NCBI GenBank assembly: GCA_006384855.1
Contig: VCJN01001855.1
Coordinates: 124,001 to 188,000, forward strand
DNA from: Tetraselmis striata
Lineage: Eukaryota; Chlorophyta; Chlorodendrophyceae; Chlorodendrales; Chlorodendraceae
Reading direction: 5' to 3'
Length of the DNA stretch: 64,000 bases
Each line of letters begins with the position of its first letter. The first letter of the stretch is position 1. Positions 20,785-32,310 of the stretch are shown one piece after another. The position numbers and the translations under genes are program-made. The notes beneath the pieces are model-generated. The model searched no databases. It saw only the letters and a list, made by a program, of their open reading frames with translations, and was not told the DNA's origin.

Positions 20785-22719
20785 ATGACGACTGCCGCTA
20801 TGCTGCGGCTTATGGCCGACCTGAAGTATATCAAGAACGAACCGCCGGAGGTATGTAGCACTACCCGTACTCGGGTACAACAGGAGCAAGCGCCCGGCGG
20901 GGCGCGAAAGGCAGGGCGCCCCTCGCTGGGCGTGGCCCACCGTCTGCCCCAGCACCCTTCGCTGCGCCCTTAGGTCTAGTCAGGCCGCTCCCCCCCCCCC
21001 CCCCCCTCGGCGCTGCGGTTGGCGTCCGCGCCCCTTCTCGCGGCTGCGGGGTCAGGTGAAACTACGGCAACGCGCCCGCAAGGGCCATAGCAGACGCGCG
21101 TCGCACCGGGCTCGTATCATAGTGACGTGTCGGTCGGGTCGGGTCGGATTCTTGGGCCAGGCCGCCTGTTGGGCGCAGCCGACGGTACACCTGCCCCCGG
21201 AAGTTTCGACAGAGTTGCGGAGCGCAGAGCCCGCAGCAACACCTGTACATGCACGCGTCGCCTCTGCTGTGCTGCCAGCTCCGCACGCTCCTCTGGCGCC
21301 CGCCCCGAAGACGGACAGCCCGACTCCCCCCCTTTTCTCCGATACGAACACGTACCTCACTCACCCAGTCCCTCGCACTAACCTTGCCTCCTCGCCTCCT
21401 CGCCTTACCCAGACCTCTTCGCCGGTTAATTTGTCGACAACGTATTTTGTATTTGTGTTTACAGCACGTTACCTTGTGGCTGCCACATGGGTCGGGAGAG
21501 GTGCCGGTCCGGGAAGGGTATGGTGTTGTGCCTCGAGAAGGGGGGGGGGGGGGGAGGGGCGGGGGGCGGCAGCAAGTGCGCGGTGTGGGATCTTCACTGA
21601 GGAGGACCTCTGTAATTTGGGGGTTGGGTAATTAAGGGCTCTCCCATCCAGTCGATGTAACTTCTTGCACTTCTTTTCATTTCATTTTCTAATAGGGCTC
21701 TTCCCCGGACTTTATGGGCAAGTACTCAGTCGGACAGTTCACCCCAACGAGCTGTAGCCTGCTGCCACTGACGGCGCCACCCGGACCACTGTCGCCACAG
21801 GGATGCAGCGCGAGTCCAATGTCGGAGGACAACCTCTTTGTGTGGTCGGCGACCATTTTTGGGCCGGATGATACCGCTTGGGAAGGTGCGCGCTGGGGGG
21901 CGGGCGCACTGAGGGTGGAAATGGGACCCGCGCTGCCTGAACTGGGTCGCTGCGCTGCTCTGTTGTTGGGCCCCCCGACCCCCTGACCGCCACCATCCCC
22001 TGCCTGTGTATTGCGCAGGCGGCGCGTTTTCGCTGCGGGTGGTTTTTAGCGACGGGTACCCGGAGAAGCCGCCGCGGGTGCGCTTCACCTGCAACATCTT
22101 CCACCCCAACGTGTATGCGGACGGCACCATCTGCATGGACATCATCCAGGACCAGTGGTCGCCCATCCACAACATCAGCACCCTGCTCACCTCCATCCAG
22201 GTTGCCCCCCACCCACCCCCACCCCTTCCCCCCCCCACCCACCCACGTTCAAGCTGACATGTGCCACCGCCAGCGCATTGGGCTCAGGCGCCAATGAGAA
22301 CAGACTTTAGCCTGGGTTCCTGAACACCCCGGACCTTGAATGCGCTGACAGATCGTTTCCAGATTCTCAGGTTTTAGTGTCTGGAAACCTAACACGCTCG
22401 CGCTGAATGACGTCTCCTCCCTGTGCCCGCCAGAGCCTGCTGACGGACCCCAACTGCGCGAGCCCCGCCAACCCCGAGGCCGCCAACCTGTACCAGACAG
22501 ACAGGAAGAGCTACAACAGGTGCATGGCCTAACCCCCCCCCCCCCCCCCCCCCCCCCGGCATGTCCTCCCTGTCCTGTGCTTCCGGATGCCGCTCACCCA
22601 GGCTTCCGGTATAGAAGCACGAAGGGCCAAATCCTAAGCCTATTAACCCCGAACCCTGAACCCCGAAATGTGAGCGCAGGAAGGTGCGTCAAATCTCGCA
22701 GCAGAGCGTGGACTGCTAG
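20785..22719 (+). CDS. RAD6: RAD6/UBC2-type ubiquitin-conjugating enzyme E2, 5 exons, 152 aa
   Basis: E2 that carries ubiquitin as a thioester; RAD6 orthologues ubiquitinate PCNA, histone H2B and N-degron substrates. Exons 20785-20850, 21801-21885, 22019-22200, 22434-22519, 22680-22719; all joins GT-AG and phases agree, giving exactly 152 aa, the length of plant and yeast core RAD6. Motifs: [17 protein letters not shown] (RAD6 L2-like), [36 protein letters not shown] with HPN at 79-81 and catalytic Cys 89, [30 protein letters not shown], and a [15 protein letters not shown] end. The usual basic N-terminus (PARRRLM) is AAMLRLM here, so contacts made by that helix may differ. Introns 3 and 4 carry C-rich tracts just after the donor. 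It could be a RAD6 paralogue; the fold and activity assignment is firm. Confidence 0.93.
22533..22557 (+). repeat. Poly-C tract in RAD6 intron 4
   Basis: About 25 C, starting 13 bp after the donor GT. Confidence 0.95.
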
Positions 22720-24067
22720 CGCAGGCGGCGGCGGTGGGTCGACCCCGTGTCAAGGGAGCGCACAGGGTGGCGCCACGCGCCATCGCAAGCGAGGAGAGCC
22801 ATTCTTGGCGATGAAAACATGGAGAGCCAGTCTTGGCAACGACCACAGCGCAGCAGCTCAGATGATGTTTAGGTTTTGACGTCATGTGTCGCTTGGCCGC
22901 TCCTCCTGTATGGGGCGAGTGAGGCGGTCGCGTAAGGCGGCTGGCCGCCAATGATTGTACGGTGTACTACTCTGCTCTGGATGTAACAATGCTTCATAGT
23001 ACCTGGCGGCGGGGGTACCCCCGATAGGACAATGGCAGCCGGGGCTGGCCGGTATTTTGGTTTCGGGCTCTGTCTGCATGTATCATTTGTGCCCAGCATA
23101 GAGGTGGACCTCAGGGGTGCTTCTTGGTGCATCCATCATGAACGTCTCATCCGTCGTCCATCAAGCGATCTCTCATCAAGCGATGTTTATGCGCATGCAT
23201 GAACATAGCGGCGCATTTCCTGCCATTTCATTATCATATTCCACATTGATCCCATGCCTTTTCGCACAGAGGAGGCGGGGGTGGGGAGCAAACGTCAAGG
23301 CATCAGTTTATGGGTGACACACTACTTGCCGCCACATGGCATGCCTGAAGAGGCACTTGCCTACATGGCATGCCTGAAGAGGCACTTGGCTTGAGCAGTG
23401 GAGAGCAGCAACCGAGCAAGTAGTATTTCAGTGTATTATGTCGTGCCACATGCACCACACGCGATAACGCAGTTGCTGCAGATCTTGTAGGGCTCGCATT
23501 CCATCATCTTGCCCACAATGCAAAACTACGTTTGCTCTGTGTCCGAGGGGGTCGAAGCCAGATTCCGCACCTAGACGCCATGTTTGCGCCCTCACTTGTA
23601 CGCCATATAAGCAGATCAGCTCAACGGGCCACAATTACTGCTGTGCTGTTTGTCAGGGCCGTGCAGCTCGTATGGGGCGCAGTGATGCACGTCAACCTCC
23701 TTGGGCGTTGGTCTGTCATCAGAGCTAGGGGCAGCACAAGTCGGGCTCCCTCCCCGCTCACTTTTATGCACGCCGCTGACACATGCACGGTCGAGCTATT
23801 CGCTTTCGCACAGTCTCCGTTGTCAGTTAATAATACAAACCGTCAATCTCCTACCTGTAATAGCGAAATGTAAGTACCCATATCGGCGGTTTCATCGGGC
23901 CAATGTCCTATCGGAACCTTGGATATTACATGTATCTGGCCGCGCACTCGCACGGCGGCGGCAAAGCGGTTATTCCATATTGCTCGAATAGCTCGATTCA
24001 TTTCAGGCTTATACAATCTTATTAATGTGTGGGCTTAATATTGCCCGCCTGCCTGCCTGCCTGGTTC
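22720..24067. other. Intergenic with small tandem duplications
   Basis: No gene recognised. A two-unit direct repeat (CATGGCATGCCTGAAGAGGC twice, 23336-23388) and a two-unit GAGAGCCA.TCTTGGC..GA repeat (22794-22842) are visible. A TGTAA, the usual poly(A) signal of volvocine green algae, occurs near 22981, about 260 bp after the RAD6 stop. Confidence 0.4.
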
Positions 24068-24600
24068 AGGTGCTGGCAGACCGAGACCGCCTGCTGGAGC
24101 AGCATTACTACTTCCTCTATAGCCCCGAGGCCCGGCCGCCCGGCTGGTCGGCACTCATCGGCGCGTTGGTCAGCGTAGCTGTAAACAGTCTAGTTGCTTG
24201 CTAGGCGCTAGCAACGCGTGCTGTCGTCCTCTCCCCACTCGATCGCCCGCAGATATGTATCAACCCCCGCCGCCCACACAACTCGCCGGGCGCGGCCGGT
24301 TTACACGCTGATTGAAAACAACGATTTGTCAAAACGTTCGACGGTCGTCAGCTCCTGATGCGCGTAAGCTCCGCCCGGTTGCAGCCTCAAATTCCTGTGC
24401 GTGAACGAGCTCTTCATGCCCACCGGTGAGCGAGTCCTCGGCGGCAACAACTGCTTCGAGATCGCGGCGGATAGTGCATGTCGTCAGGCGTCGCCGGTAT
24501 GGGCCGTAGCTGCTGCTGTCAGCAGGCGAGGCACTACGACTATAATTATGGCCGAGGACGACGTGCTGCAGGAGCAGGGCCAGAACCTTATTTCCTCCGC
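24068..24600 (+). other. Unrecognised exon-like blocks
   Basis: Three short high-GC coding-like blocks in otherwise AT-richer sequence. About 24070-24180 follows a polypyrimidine/CAG acceptor and reads LADRDRLLEQHYYFLYSPEA. 24388-24431 lies between a CAG acceptor and a GTGAGC donor and reads LKFLCVNELFMPT. About 24546-24600 reads MAEDDVLQEQGQNLISSAFF. I do not recognise the family and cannot show that the blocks belong to one gene. Confidence 0.3.
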
Positions 24601-26441
24601 ATTCTTTTTCTCGAATCAGGGAGTCCAGTCCTGTAGTCCAGTAGAGCCAGCGCCACGCCGGTATCTCACTATTTCCATCCGGTAAGTGGCGGCCTGCCGC
24701 GCTAGACGGTCCCCTGATACGTTCTTTGATTCCATCGAGTGGTCACACTACCATACATAATTATGCCCGATGTACAGGGACCTCTCGTCTGAGACTGAAC
24801 AAATGCAGGCAGTCTAAGGTTTCAGATTAATGCTACGAGCATCATGGTCCTGGCGGAGACTGAGTTTTAGACCAGCACTACTGTCAGGCATAGGTAGTAG
24901 GCTTTCGGTCCACTCGTCTGCGCCGCATCCATTACGCTATTAAAATTTTAACCGCCTTTCATCAGCGCCGTACGGTCGTCCCCGTCACCGTCGACTTTCA
25001 TCCGATCTTTCTCGACCATCCTCGTTGAAGTATTATTCTATTAACTGCCGTCGTGATGCCGCGGTGACCGGCGCGGCACCCGTGTGAGTTACTGTCTTTG
25101 AACAGATAATGCGAAAACAGCTCGTTATTGTCTACTTCACATCATTGTCGCTATTGCCAAGTCTAACTTACTTATCCGCCTGTGCATGTTATGCACATAC
25201 GGCCAGAAGCCTAATCCGACGCGCCTTAGAATGCTCGGCCACCTATGTTGTGCATAGTTCTTCGTATGAAAAGTAATAAACCATAGCCCCTGGCAGTAAC
25301 GGCATAACTACGTCCCCGGGCAAACTCCCCCTCTCATCCTGATAGCCGGGGGAGGAAGGTTGTGGTAGGAGCGACCTACCAGGCCAATGATAAGGGTAAA
25401 GAGTTGATGGGTATGCGAAAGGCCAGGATGCCGATGTACCAGTGCGACCTGGGATCCTGGACCCTTCTTGCATACGGTTGTAATCGTTTGCGTTCCAAAT
25501 TATCCTCCTTGAAACTCAGAGTTTGTTATGTCAGTGAAGGTGCGGGGTTGTCGATGCTCTCGATACCTCAAGTCAAGGCATCAGATGACAGCCTGCTCGA
25601 ATCGCGTATTTCACACCCCATTCACTATGATCAGGTTGCAAGTGGTTCCACCATGCAATGCGCGGTGGAGGAAAAGCCCGGCTTCGTCATAGGTATGGGG
25701 CTGCAAAGAACTACAAGACTAAGAATGTTGCTATAAAAGAAAGTTGCTACACGAACAGCAGGAATGCTACGTATAGCCCCCTACCGTACCAGCCGCCCCA
25801 AAGTGTCAACTCTGTCTTACTTGTCTTTTCACAAGCCAGTGAACATCCCTCTGGCGCCCATGCCCATGTTCTCAGCTCTGACTCCCATGCATGCCATGCC
25901 AGCAGTAGGATACCTGTCCCCACAGGACCGCGCCTGTGGGCTAAGAAAGGGAAGTGGCTTATGTCCGACTGGGAGCTTGAGGCACATCCATGCGACTCGC
26001 CCATTTGTCATGTCAGGACACGTGCTTTAATCTCCTCAAGTATTTTGATGACATGCTTTATATTACAAACCAAGCTTGAATTTCAAGGTTGTAATCCTTG
26101 TCATCGTTGCATCTACATACACTACCGCTGCTTCAGTCATGTTGAGCGGCATGGCGAATGTGCCGATCCGTTCTTCATGCAGGCGGGTAGACGGCGCTCA
26201 AATGCAACCAACGTCGCAAATCCATTGGCCGTGTTGGACGGTACCTAGGCATAGGCTAGCTTCAGCCATTCCACGCTGCTGCATGTCGGCAGAGCATGCT
26301 TGCTGAGCTTCCTTTGTATCCGGCGTCTCCAGTTGAAGAGCGCACCTATTGTGGGTTCAACGCAGCCTGTCTGTTCAATGTCGAGGCTATGTGGCTTGGG
26401 AAGGCTATTCAGCGGTGCTATGTTTGCGGCACCCCGCTCGC
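24601..26441. other. Intergenic; nothing recognised
   Basis: AT-richer, stop-dense sequence downstream of the dioxygenase gene (which ends at 26442, reading leftward). Some open frames around 25.6-26.2 kb show no family signature. Confidence 0.4.
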
Positions 26442-27124
26442 TTATGGGCGGGCATGGTGACTGCGCATGCCCCTCAGGCTGTATCTAGAGCGCTGCGGCG
26501 GATCCTCCAGTAATCTCGTGAGAGCCAGGTGCTCCGGGACGTGCAGCTCGGTGTGACGGTTGATAATGTGGGCCTGCAGGACGACCAGGAATCAGTCTAC
26601 AAATCAAAGGGTGGTGTCGATTGCAAGAGTTTTGGTGGTCTTGCAGCACTGCCCCGACCAAGTCTGATGAGGGTGCGGCGAAGTGCGGAGAGGATTCATC
26701 CTGATGACGATGGCGGGATGGGGGTGGGCTCACCAAGCTTGTGGAGTGGGCATGGGCGAGCCCCCACGCAGTGTATACTTCCTCCGTGAAGTCCGTCGTG
26801 TAGAACCGGTCGTTGCGGATCCGGGACACCAGGTCCGTGAGCATCACCGTCAGGGTCGTTGGCGGCGCCCCCCACCCGTCTGCGGCATTGGGCAGCAGCA
26901 CACCGACAACAGAAATCAGGAGAACGCAAAACGCAGCGCTCAGCCCGCATGCAAATCTGCAGGGTTCATACTACTAGGGCAGCTGAAAGGTCGGATTATC
27001 CCAGGCGAGATGGTACATGTACTAGTGGCAAGGGTTTGATTAAATCCCACCAGACGATGCAAGTACAGGTAGTGCAGGCTGCAGTGCCTTGCATGCTAAG
27101 TAAACTGCACTTGCAGCACTTGAA

Positions 27125-27155
<31 letters not shown>

Positions 27156-30100
27156 ATGGCGAAACCACACCTGAGACATATGTCTCTTAGCTAGCCCAGT
27201 GCATTGAGCAGCTACAGGTGCTCGGGCCTCACCGGTGCCGGGGCTTTCCATCCTCAGGCCAATGTACAGCTCCACGTTGTCCATGCAGCCGTACATCTGC
27301 TTGAGTATCGGCACGACGCGCGCCTGGAGCGGATCCTGGGATGCCCCCTGAAAGGCCTCTTCGAAAGTCTTGTAGCGCGGGAAGCCCAGCATCTCGCGGA
27401 AGTCGTTGAAGGTGGGCAGACCGAGCGTGCGGCCGAGCCTGATTGCCTTGGCCTCCACCGCGCCCAGCTGCGCCTCCGGGATCTGCGCGATTGGGCAATG
27501 GCACGGGCCAAACCTCCCCGAGCTGGTGGCCATCGCGTGCCCGATGACCTCTTCGATGGTCTTTTCCCGGCCGGCCCGTGCGTGCTCAATGTTGTAATAC
27601 TGCGCGCCAGGCATCGGCCATCTGTTCAGAGCCCGCATGCACAAGCACAGGCCGTCGAATGAAATGATATATAGAATCTAATACCGTGGACCCTAGTACC
27701 TAACAGGTATATGAAGTTCCATTTGATGAGCTTCATGCTTAAACTAGATAGATCATATGAACAATACTCACGCCTGAAAGTCAAATGTGATAGAGAATCA
27801 AAACGCGTGTCATTAAATATCAAGTGAATCAGACCAGAAACATAATGTACATCAAACCACGCGCGGCAGCAACACACCCCGACCTACAAGAAAGGTATCC
27901 GTTGCAAAATAATGTACAAAGTGCATAACATAAATAAAAGAAAGGGTAAAATTTGGCGAGATTGATGAGTCCAGGGTAACATGGTGGAAGTTTGTGAAAC
28001 AGGGTATTTGGCTATTTGCACTCCAGGGTATTCCTAAAACTGCCACCGGTCATATTCGCGGAAAAGGATACTTGCGGAATAGTTTCCCGGAATACGAGCA
28101 GTATATCTCCCACCTGTTCGTATGATGTTGCGAGTTGTATCAATATGTATACACTCATTGTAGTATAGTCGCCATAGCAGTCGTCCGCGCGGGGCGGCAC
28201 GGCGCTCGGAGAACAAATATGCGCTGCTGGGCCATGCAGCCAGGCTGCGCGATGTTGTTTGTCGTTGCCGTTGTAAGGAGCGATGACAATCACATGACAC
28301 CACCAGCAAGGGAACGCGTCCCGCCGCTGCGCGATGTCGATGTGATCAGCTGGCAATGGGTGCTCTATTTCGTTGCTATGGGCGGCGCGGTGGCGCAGCT
28401 GTCGCACACGTACCCAGGGCATGTAGGGCTCGTAGGACCTATACCGTACATACGTATCGGTATAACATACTATATTACATGCGATAGACGAGAGAATTCG
28501 CCGCGTACATTTGAAACTGACCACACCGGGCGGTCACACGCCGCTGCAAAATGCGATAAAATCGTACCGTGAGATATGTGCACCGCCGCACCCTGGGCCA
28601 CCAATTGCCACGGGCCAATTACACCCTTACTAGTGCGAAGTAAGTAGTGGAGTGCGAATTACCAACTACACTGTTTTACAAAACAACGAATTGCTATGCA
28701 CCCACGAGTGTGATTCATTGCGAATTCTGATGTATATAAATATAGTTTTCTGTCTTGTTTTTTTTTTTGGGGGGGGGTGGGGGGGGGGGGGGGGCGGGGG
28801 GGGGGGGGGGGGGGGGGGGATCAAAACGATACTGTACCGCGAGCCCAAAGCGTGGTTACGGCATAGAGCGAGAAAATTATATTTGTACGTAACAACACAG
28901 AGTGAATAAAAGATGAACTGTGATATCAGAACATCATATACATAAAGCCAGGACCGTATCCCATCCCAAAAAGTGGCCCTCGCTCGGGCAATCCCCGCAT
29001 TGATGACGGCATGCCATGCCCTGCGTTGTCGAGGCGGCGATGCGGCGAAGCACTGCGGAGCGGCGGCGCTCAGGGCGTACGCTTGGGATGGTCTCGTGTA
29101 TACGGTACGCAAAGTTGACCTCCCAGGAGGAGTGGCAGCCGGCTGGCGAGGTGTGATGCGGGCCAGTAGCGGCTGCCAACAGGGGCAAGGGGCGCCCCTT
29201 GGAAGGGGTGGTGCCTGCGCGACACAGCAAGGCACAGCGCAACACAGATATCATACGTGGTCAGCCCCATGTACGGGACCTGGGATGAGAAACGGTCCAG
29301 AATGGACGGGTCACGTGCGCGGAGAAGGGGGGGGGGGGAGGGGGGGTACCGGTCAAGCCGCATGCAAAGTCTCGTGCCATGATGTTGACGTATACGCCTC
29401 CCATGATCAGACGCGCCTGAAGCGCGGCAAGCAGTCTCCATTCAGATACTATTCGGATTTGCAGCGACTAGCAGTAGATAGCACACCAGCGCGGCAAATG
29501 CAAAAGAGGAGGAGGGGAGAAGGGGGGCAATCGCCGTACCTGCTGAAACAGCTCCTCGTCAGACGTGAACTTGTCTGGGTACTGCAGCGCCAGCTGCGCC
29601 GCAACGTGGTTATGCTCCCGAGACTGTGCAGCAGCAGCGGCAGCATGGCGTCAGCCGAGGCGCGGTGTGGCCATGGCCTGCTGGCCTCCCCCCGCCATCA
29701 CCCCACCGGACCACAAACTTAACAGCCCAACGTGGATCGCGCTGGCCACTGCGCACCAGAAGCGTGGCGAGCGCGGCGCAGACGGGGAACTTCCCGAAGC
29801 GCGTCTCCGCGTACGCATCCTGCTTGAGCCTCCCGCCTTCAAGCTCGCGGATGGAGGCGGCAATGTCTTGGCGATATCCGTAGAGCGTCTGAGTGTTGTG
29901 GCGAGCAGCACGCCGGTCAGGGAGGGCATACACTCCGTGCGATGCCAGGATGGGAATGTGGGCGTATGGTGGAAATGAGCGCGGCAATCGGAGCATGACA
30001 GGCAGATGTAGCAGCGAGGGTGTGGGTGAGGATGGGACACCTGGAGGTCCAGGTAGCTACTGTGCAGGTTTATCCACGGCTCTGCTGGACCGTCCGCAGG

Positions 30101-30789
30101 GTCGAGCCCGTCATGTGTGCGCTGCATGTCGTGGCTGAGGAAAAGCGCCAGCCAGACTGTGAGCGCGTTGGTCTTGTTGGGCGCCGCCTCGAACTGCAGC
30201 GCCGCGGTGGACATAGCACAGGTGAGCGGCTGCAACGACCTGACGCTCCCCGGGTGATGCCCAGCTGCGGTGCTGCGGGCGCTGGCCGCCAAGTTACCGT
30301 ATCGCGCCCCCACAGCTCTTGAATCGGCTGCGTGACACTCGGTAGCTGCACGTCTTCGGGCGCTGCGCCCTCCGTGTGCTTGCAGCTCTGAATGCTGTAC
30401 GGCCGGCGACCTTGACCGAGCCAAGGGTTCTGCGGTAGAGAGGGGGGGGGGGGGGGGGGGGGGGCGAAGAGGGACCGATCAACACACGGCTGGCACAACC
30501 AGCCGCGAGAGGTGGCGTGACAGCAGCAGCAGCAGCAAGGTTCTGCGCTAGCCAGCGACGCTCCCACCTCGGCATTGTTACCCTGCCCGTCGATGGCCCG
30601 GAACTTTCCAGAGTACTTCGGCGGCCTTCGCTCTTCCGCGACCTGCGGAGATGTCGATCGTGCGTATTAGTACATGACATACGAGAGAAAATACGCTATC
30701 TGCTGGTATAGAGTGCACTGGTAGATTGTTTGTGACGCTCCAGCCATCTGCAACTCGTGTCATTCGAAACCTCCCTCTGTCTGTCTCTG

Positions 30790-30837
<48 letters not shown>

Positions 30838-31270
30838 GTGTCTACAGATACTAAGGTGACGCTGGCGGGGCAGGCAATACGCGAAGACAACGCGCGTGGC
30901 GTTCCCGCAGACGGTCCCATAAACTGGGCGGGGGGGCACGGCCAGAGCAATGGCGGCAAGATGTGCCCCAGTTGCCAGCCAGGACAGCAGCACGTACTAG
31001 CTGCCGATACTCCTCAAAGCTGACGGAGTGGTGGGCGCCCAGCCCCAGCAGGAACTGGGCCGGGTGAGCGGGCAGCCGCCGCGCGACGACGTCCGCTACT
31101 CCCTCGACGACTCCGGGGCAGCAAGCCCACCCGAACAGGAGCGGGAAGCCAAGCGCGAGCCGGCTGCACCGGGAGGCGACATTGGAATGGCCGTCGCCCT
31201 CGCCGTCGCGCTCGAGCCACCGGGACAGCCCGGCGAGACCCGGCGGCAGAGCCCGTACACCGGGCAGCAT
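26442..31270 (-). CDS. Animal-haem-peroxidase-superfamily fatty-acid dioxygenase (LDS/PPO-like), multi-exon, partly resolved
   Basis: Exons on the minus strand with agreeing phases: 31270-30998 (tentative N-terminus), 30642-30568 (KYSGKFRAIDGQGNNAE), 30429-30298 (NPWLGQGRRPYSI..LPS), 30193-30041 (NALTVWLALFLSHDMQRT, distal His; NLHSSYLDLQ), 29888-29757 (TLYGYRQ..LEGGRLKQDAYAE), 29623-29540 (SREHNHVAAQLALQYPD..EELFQQ), about 27640-27233 (EAKAIRLGRTLGLPTFNDFR, MDNVELYIGL), 26879-26734 (LTDLVSRIRNDRFYTTDFTE), 26573-26442. The series FR.IDG.GNN, SSY.DL..LYG, REHN, DNVELY and DRFYT.D..E is characteristic of linoleate diol synthase/psi-factor oxygenase and alpha-dioxygenase proteins, which oxygenate fatty acids through a haem-generated tyrosyl radical. 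The exon(s) between 29540 and 27640, which should hold the proximal haem His, were not identified; a VINAGIARA block near 29000 is a weak candidate. Substrate cannot be read from the sequence. Confidence 0.72.
27124..27159 (+). repeat. Trinucleotide microsatellite (CTG)n(ATG)n
   Basis: Seven CTG units followed by four to five ATG units. It lies just beyond a coding exon of the dioxygenase, in its intron. Confidence 0.9.
28758..28819 (+). repeat. Poly-T/poly-G tract
   Basis: A T run followed by about 50 G with two interruptions; on the coding strand of the surrounding minus-strand dioxygenase gene this is poly-C, inside an unresolved intron. Confidence 0.95.
30442..30464 (+). repeat. Poly-G tract in dioxygenase intron
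   Basis: A run of G on the + strand, poly-C on the coding strand, 10-35 bp before the acceptor of the exon at 30429, where it could act as the polypyrimidine tract. Confidence 0.9.
30792..30834 (+). repeat. (CT)n microsatellite
   Basis: About 21 uninterrupted CT dinucleotides within the presumed first intron of the minus-strand dioxygenase gene. Confidence 0.95.
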
Positions 31271-32001
31271 ACGATGACCGCAGAGCCTTTGTAAGGAAGC
31301 AGTCGCTAGTAAATATCCACCGGATGTGAAGAAGACCTTGCTGCGCGGGTTGTCAACTCTGTTGAGCCTCGCGGCTGGCGAAGTCTCGCCTAACCTCGAG
31401 CGGAAGGCGCTATGCGTATGTGCTGAAACTAGCAGACACACGCCCTTGCAGAGACGTCCTGGCAGCCCTTGTGCAGGGTGCTTGAACGGGCGGCAGTCTA
31501 AGCTCCCAACGAACAGGGGTTGTGCTGTGTGGTGGAGACTGAACAGTGCGGTTCCTGGGTCTGATTGTGGCATGCTTTGCTGGCGTTGGCCACTTCGAAT
31601 TCGTCGGTGCTCGATCGCCAGGCGCGGGGGTACCTGTACGAGCAGCAGTACCCTGAAGTCGAGTGTACTCCTGTACGTAGTATACCGGTACGAGCCCGAG
31701 CCGTAGTCGCTAATCCCGGAAGATACATATGCAGCTGATGATACGAACCATGAGGCGCGGCGCTCGGCGCGGAGCAGAAGCAAGTGTATCTCCATATCCG
31801 TCCCTGTTCGGCTATTAACAGAGACCAGCATTACACTGTAGGTTCTGTTTATAGTGCGCATTCCTGAAAGCCCCGATGTAATAAGCATTATGCTGTAGGT
31901 ACAGCTAGCTCATGTAAATATACTGTAGGTACAAATAGTTGCCAATATATACACCGGTACGGCTATCATCATGAAGTTTTTGTCGCGCGTCGTTGGGAGC
32001 T
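31271..32001. other. Upstream region of the dioxygenase; nothing recognised
   Basis: No supported gene. If the exon at 31270-30998 is the first, this stretch holds the promoter of that minus-strand gene. Confidence 0.35.
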
Positions 32002-32072
32002 GTAAGGATACTGCGCAAAACGCACCAGGCACTGGGTACCCACATGGGGATTTGTGTGGTACATATCCTTAC
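32002..32072 (+). repeat. 71-bp repeat with inverted ends, copy 1
   Basis: Begins GTAAGGATA and ends TATCCTTAC, a 9-bp perfect inverted repeat. Nearly identical (one or two differences) to 32240-32310 in the same orientation. Confidence 0.85.
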
Positions 32073-32239
32073 ACTCCACCTCCCCCCCATAGGATGGAGG
32101 ACCTCCTCCAGCAACGTTTCGGCTTGGATTCGGTGGCGATCCGCATTGGCCGGGTCCTCCAACATTGGGGGATATCATATCATATTATATGTTTCTCCGC
32201 GGGATCGAACCCGGATCCAAGTACGTAGAAGCACCAACT

Positions 32240-32310
32240 GTAAGGATACTGCGCAAAACGCACCAGGCACTGGGTACCCACATGGGGATTTGTGTGGCAC
32301 ATATCCTTAC
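32240..32310 (+). repeat. 71-bp repeat with inverted ends, copy 2
   Basis: Second copy of the unit at 32002-32072, 238 bp further on. The intervening DNA includes GGGATCGAACCCGG (32210-32223), which on the minus strand resembles a pol III B box (GGTTCGATCC), so a degraded tRNA-derived sequence may lie between the copies. Confidence 0.85.

Noticed and set aside
28758-28819. Assembly gap filler or telomere
   Set aside because: It is a G homopolymer with small interruptions, like many other tracts in this window's introns; no telomeric repeat is present.
32200-32260. tRNA gene on the minus strand
   Set aside because: A B-box-like motif is present but no consistent T-stem, anticodon arm or A box could be folded.
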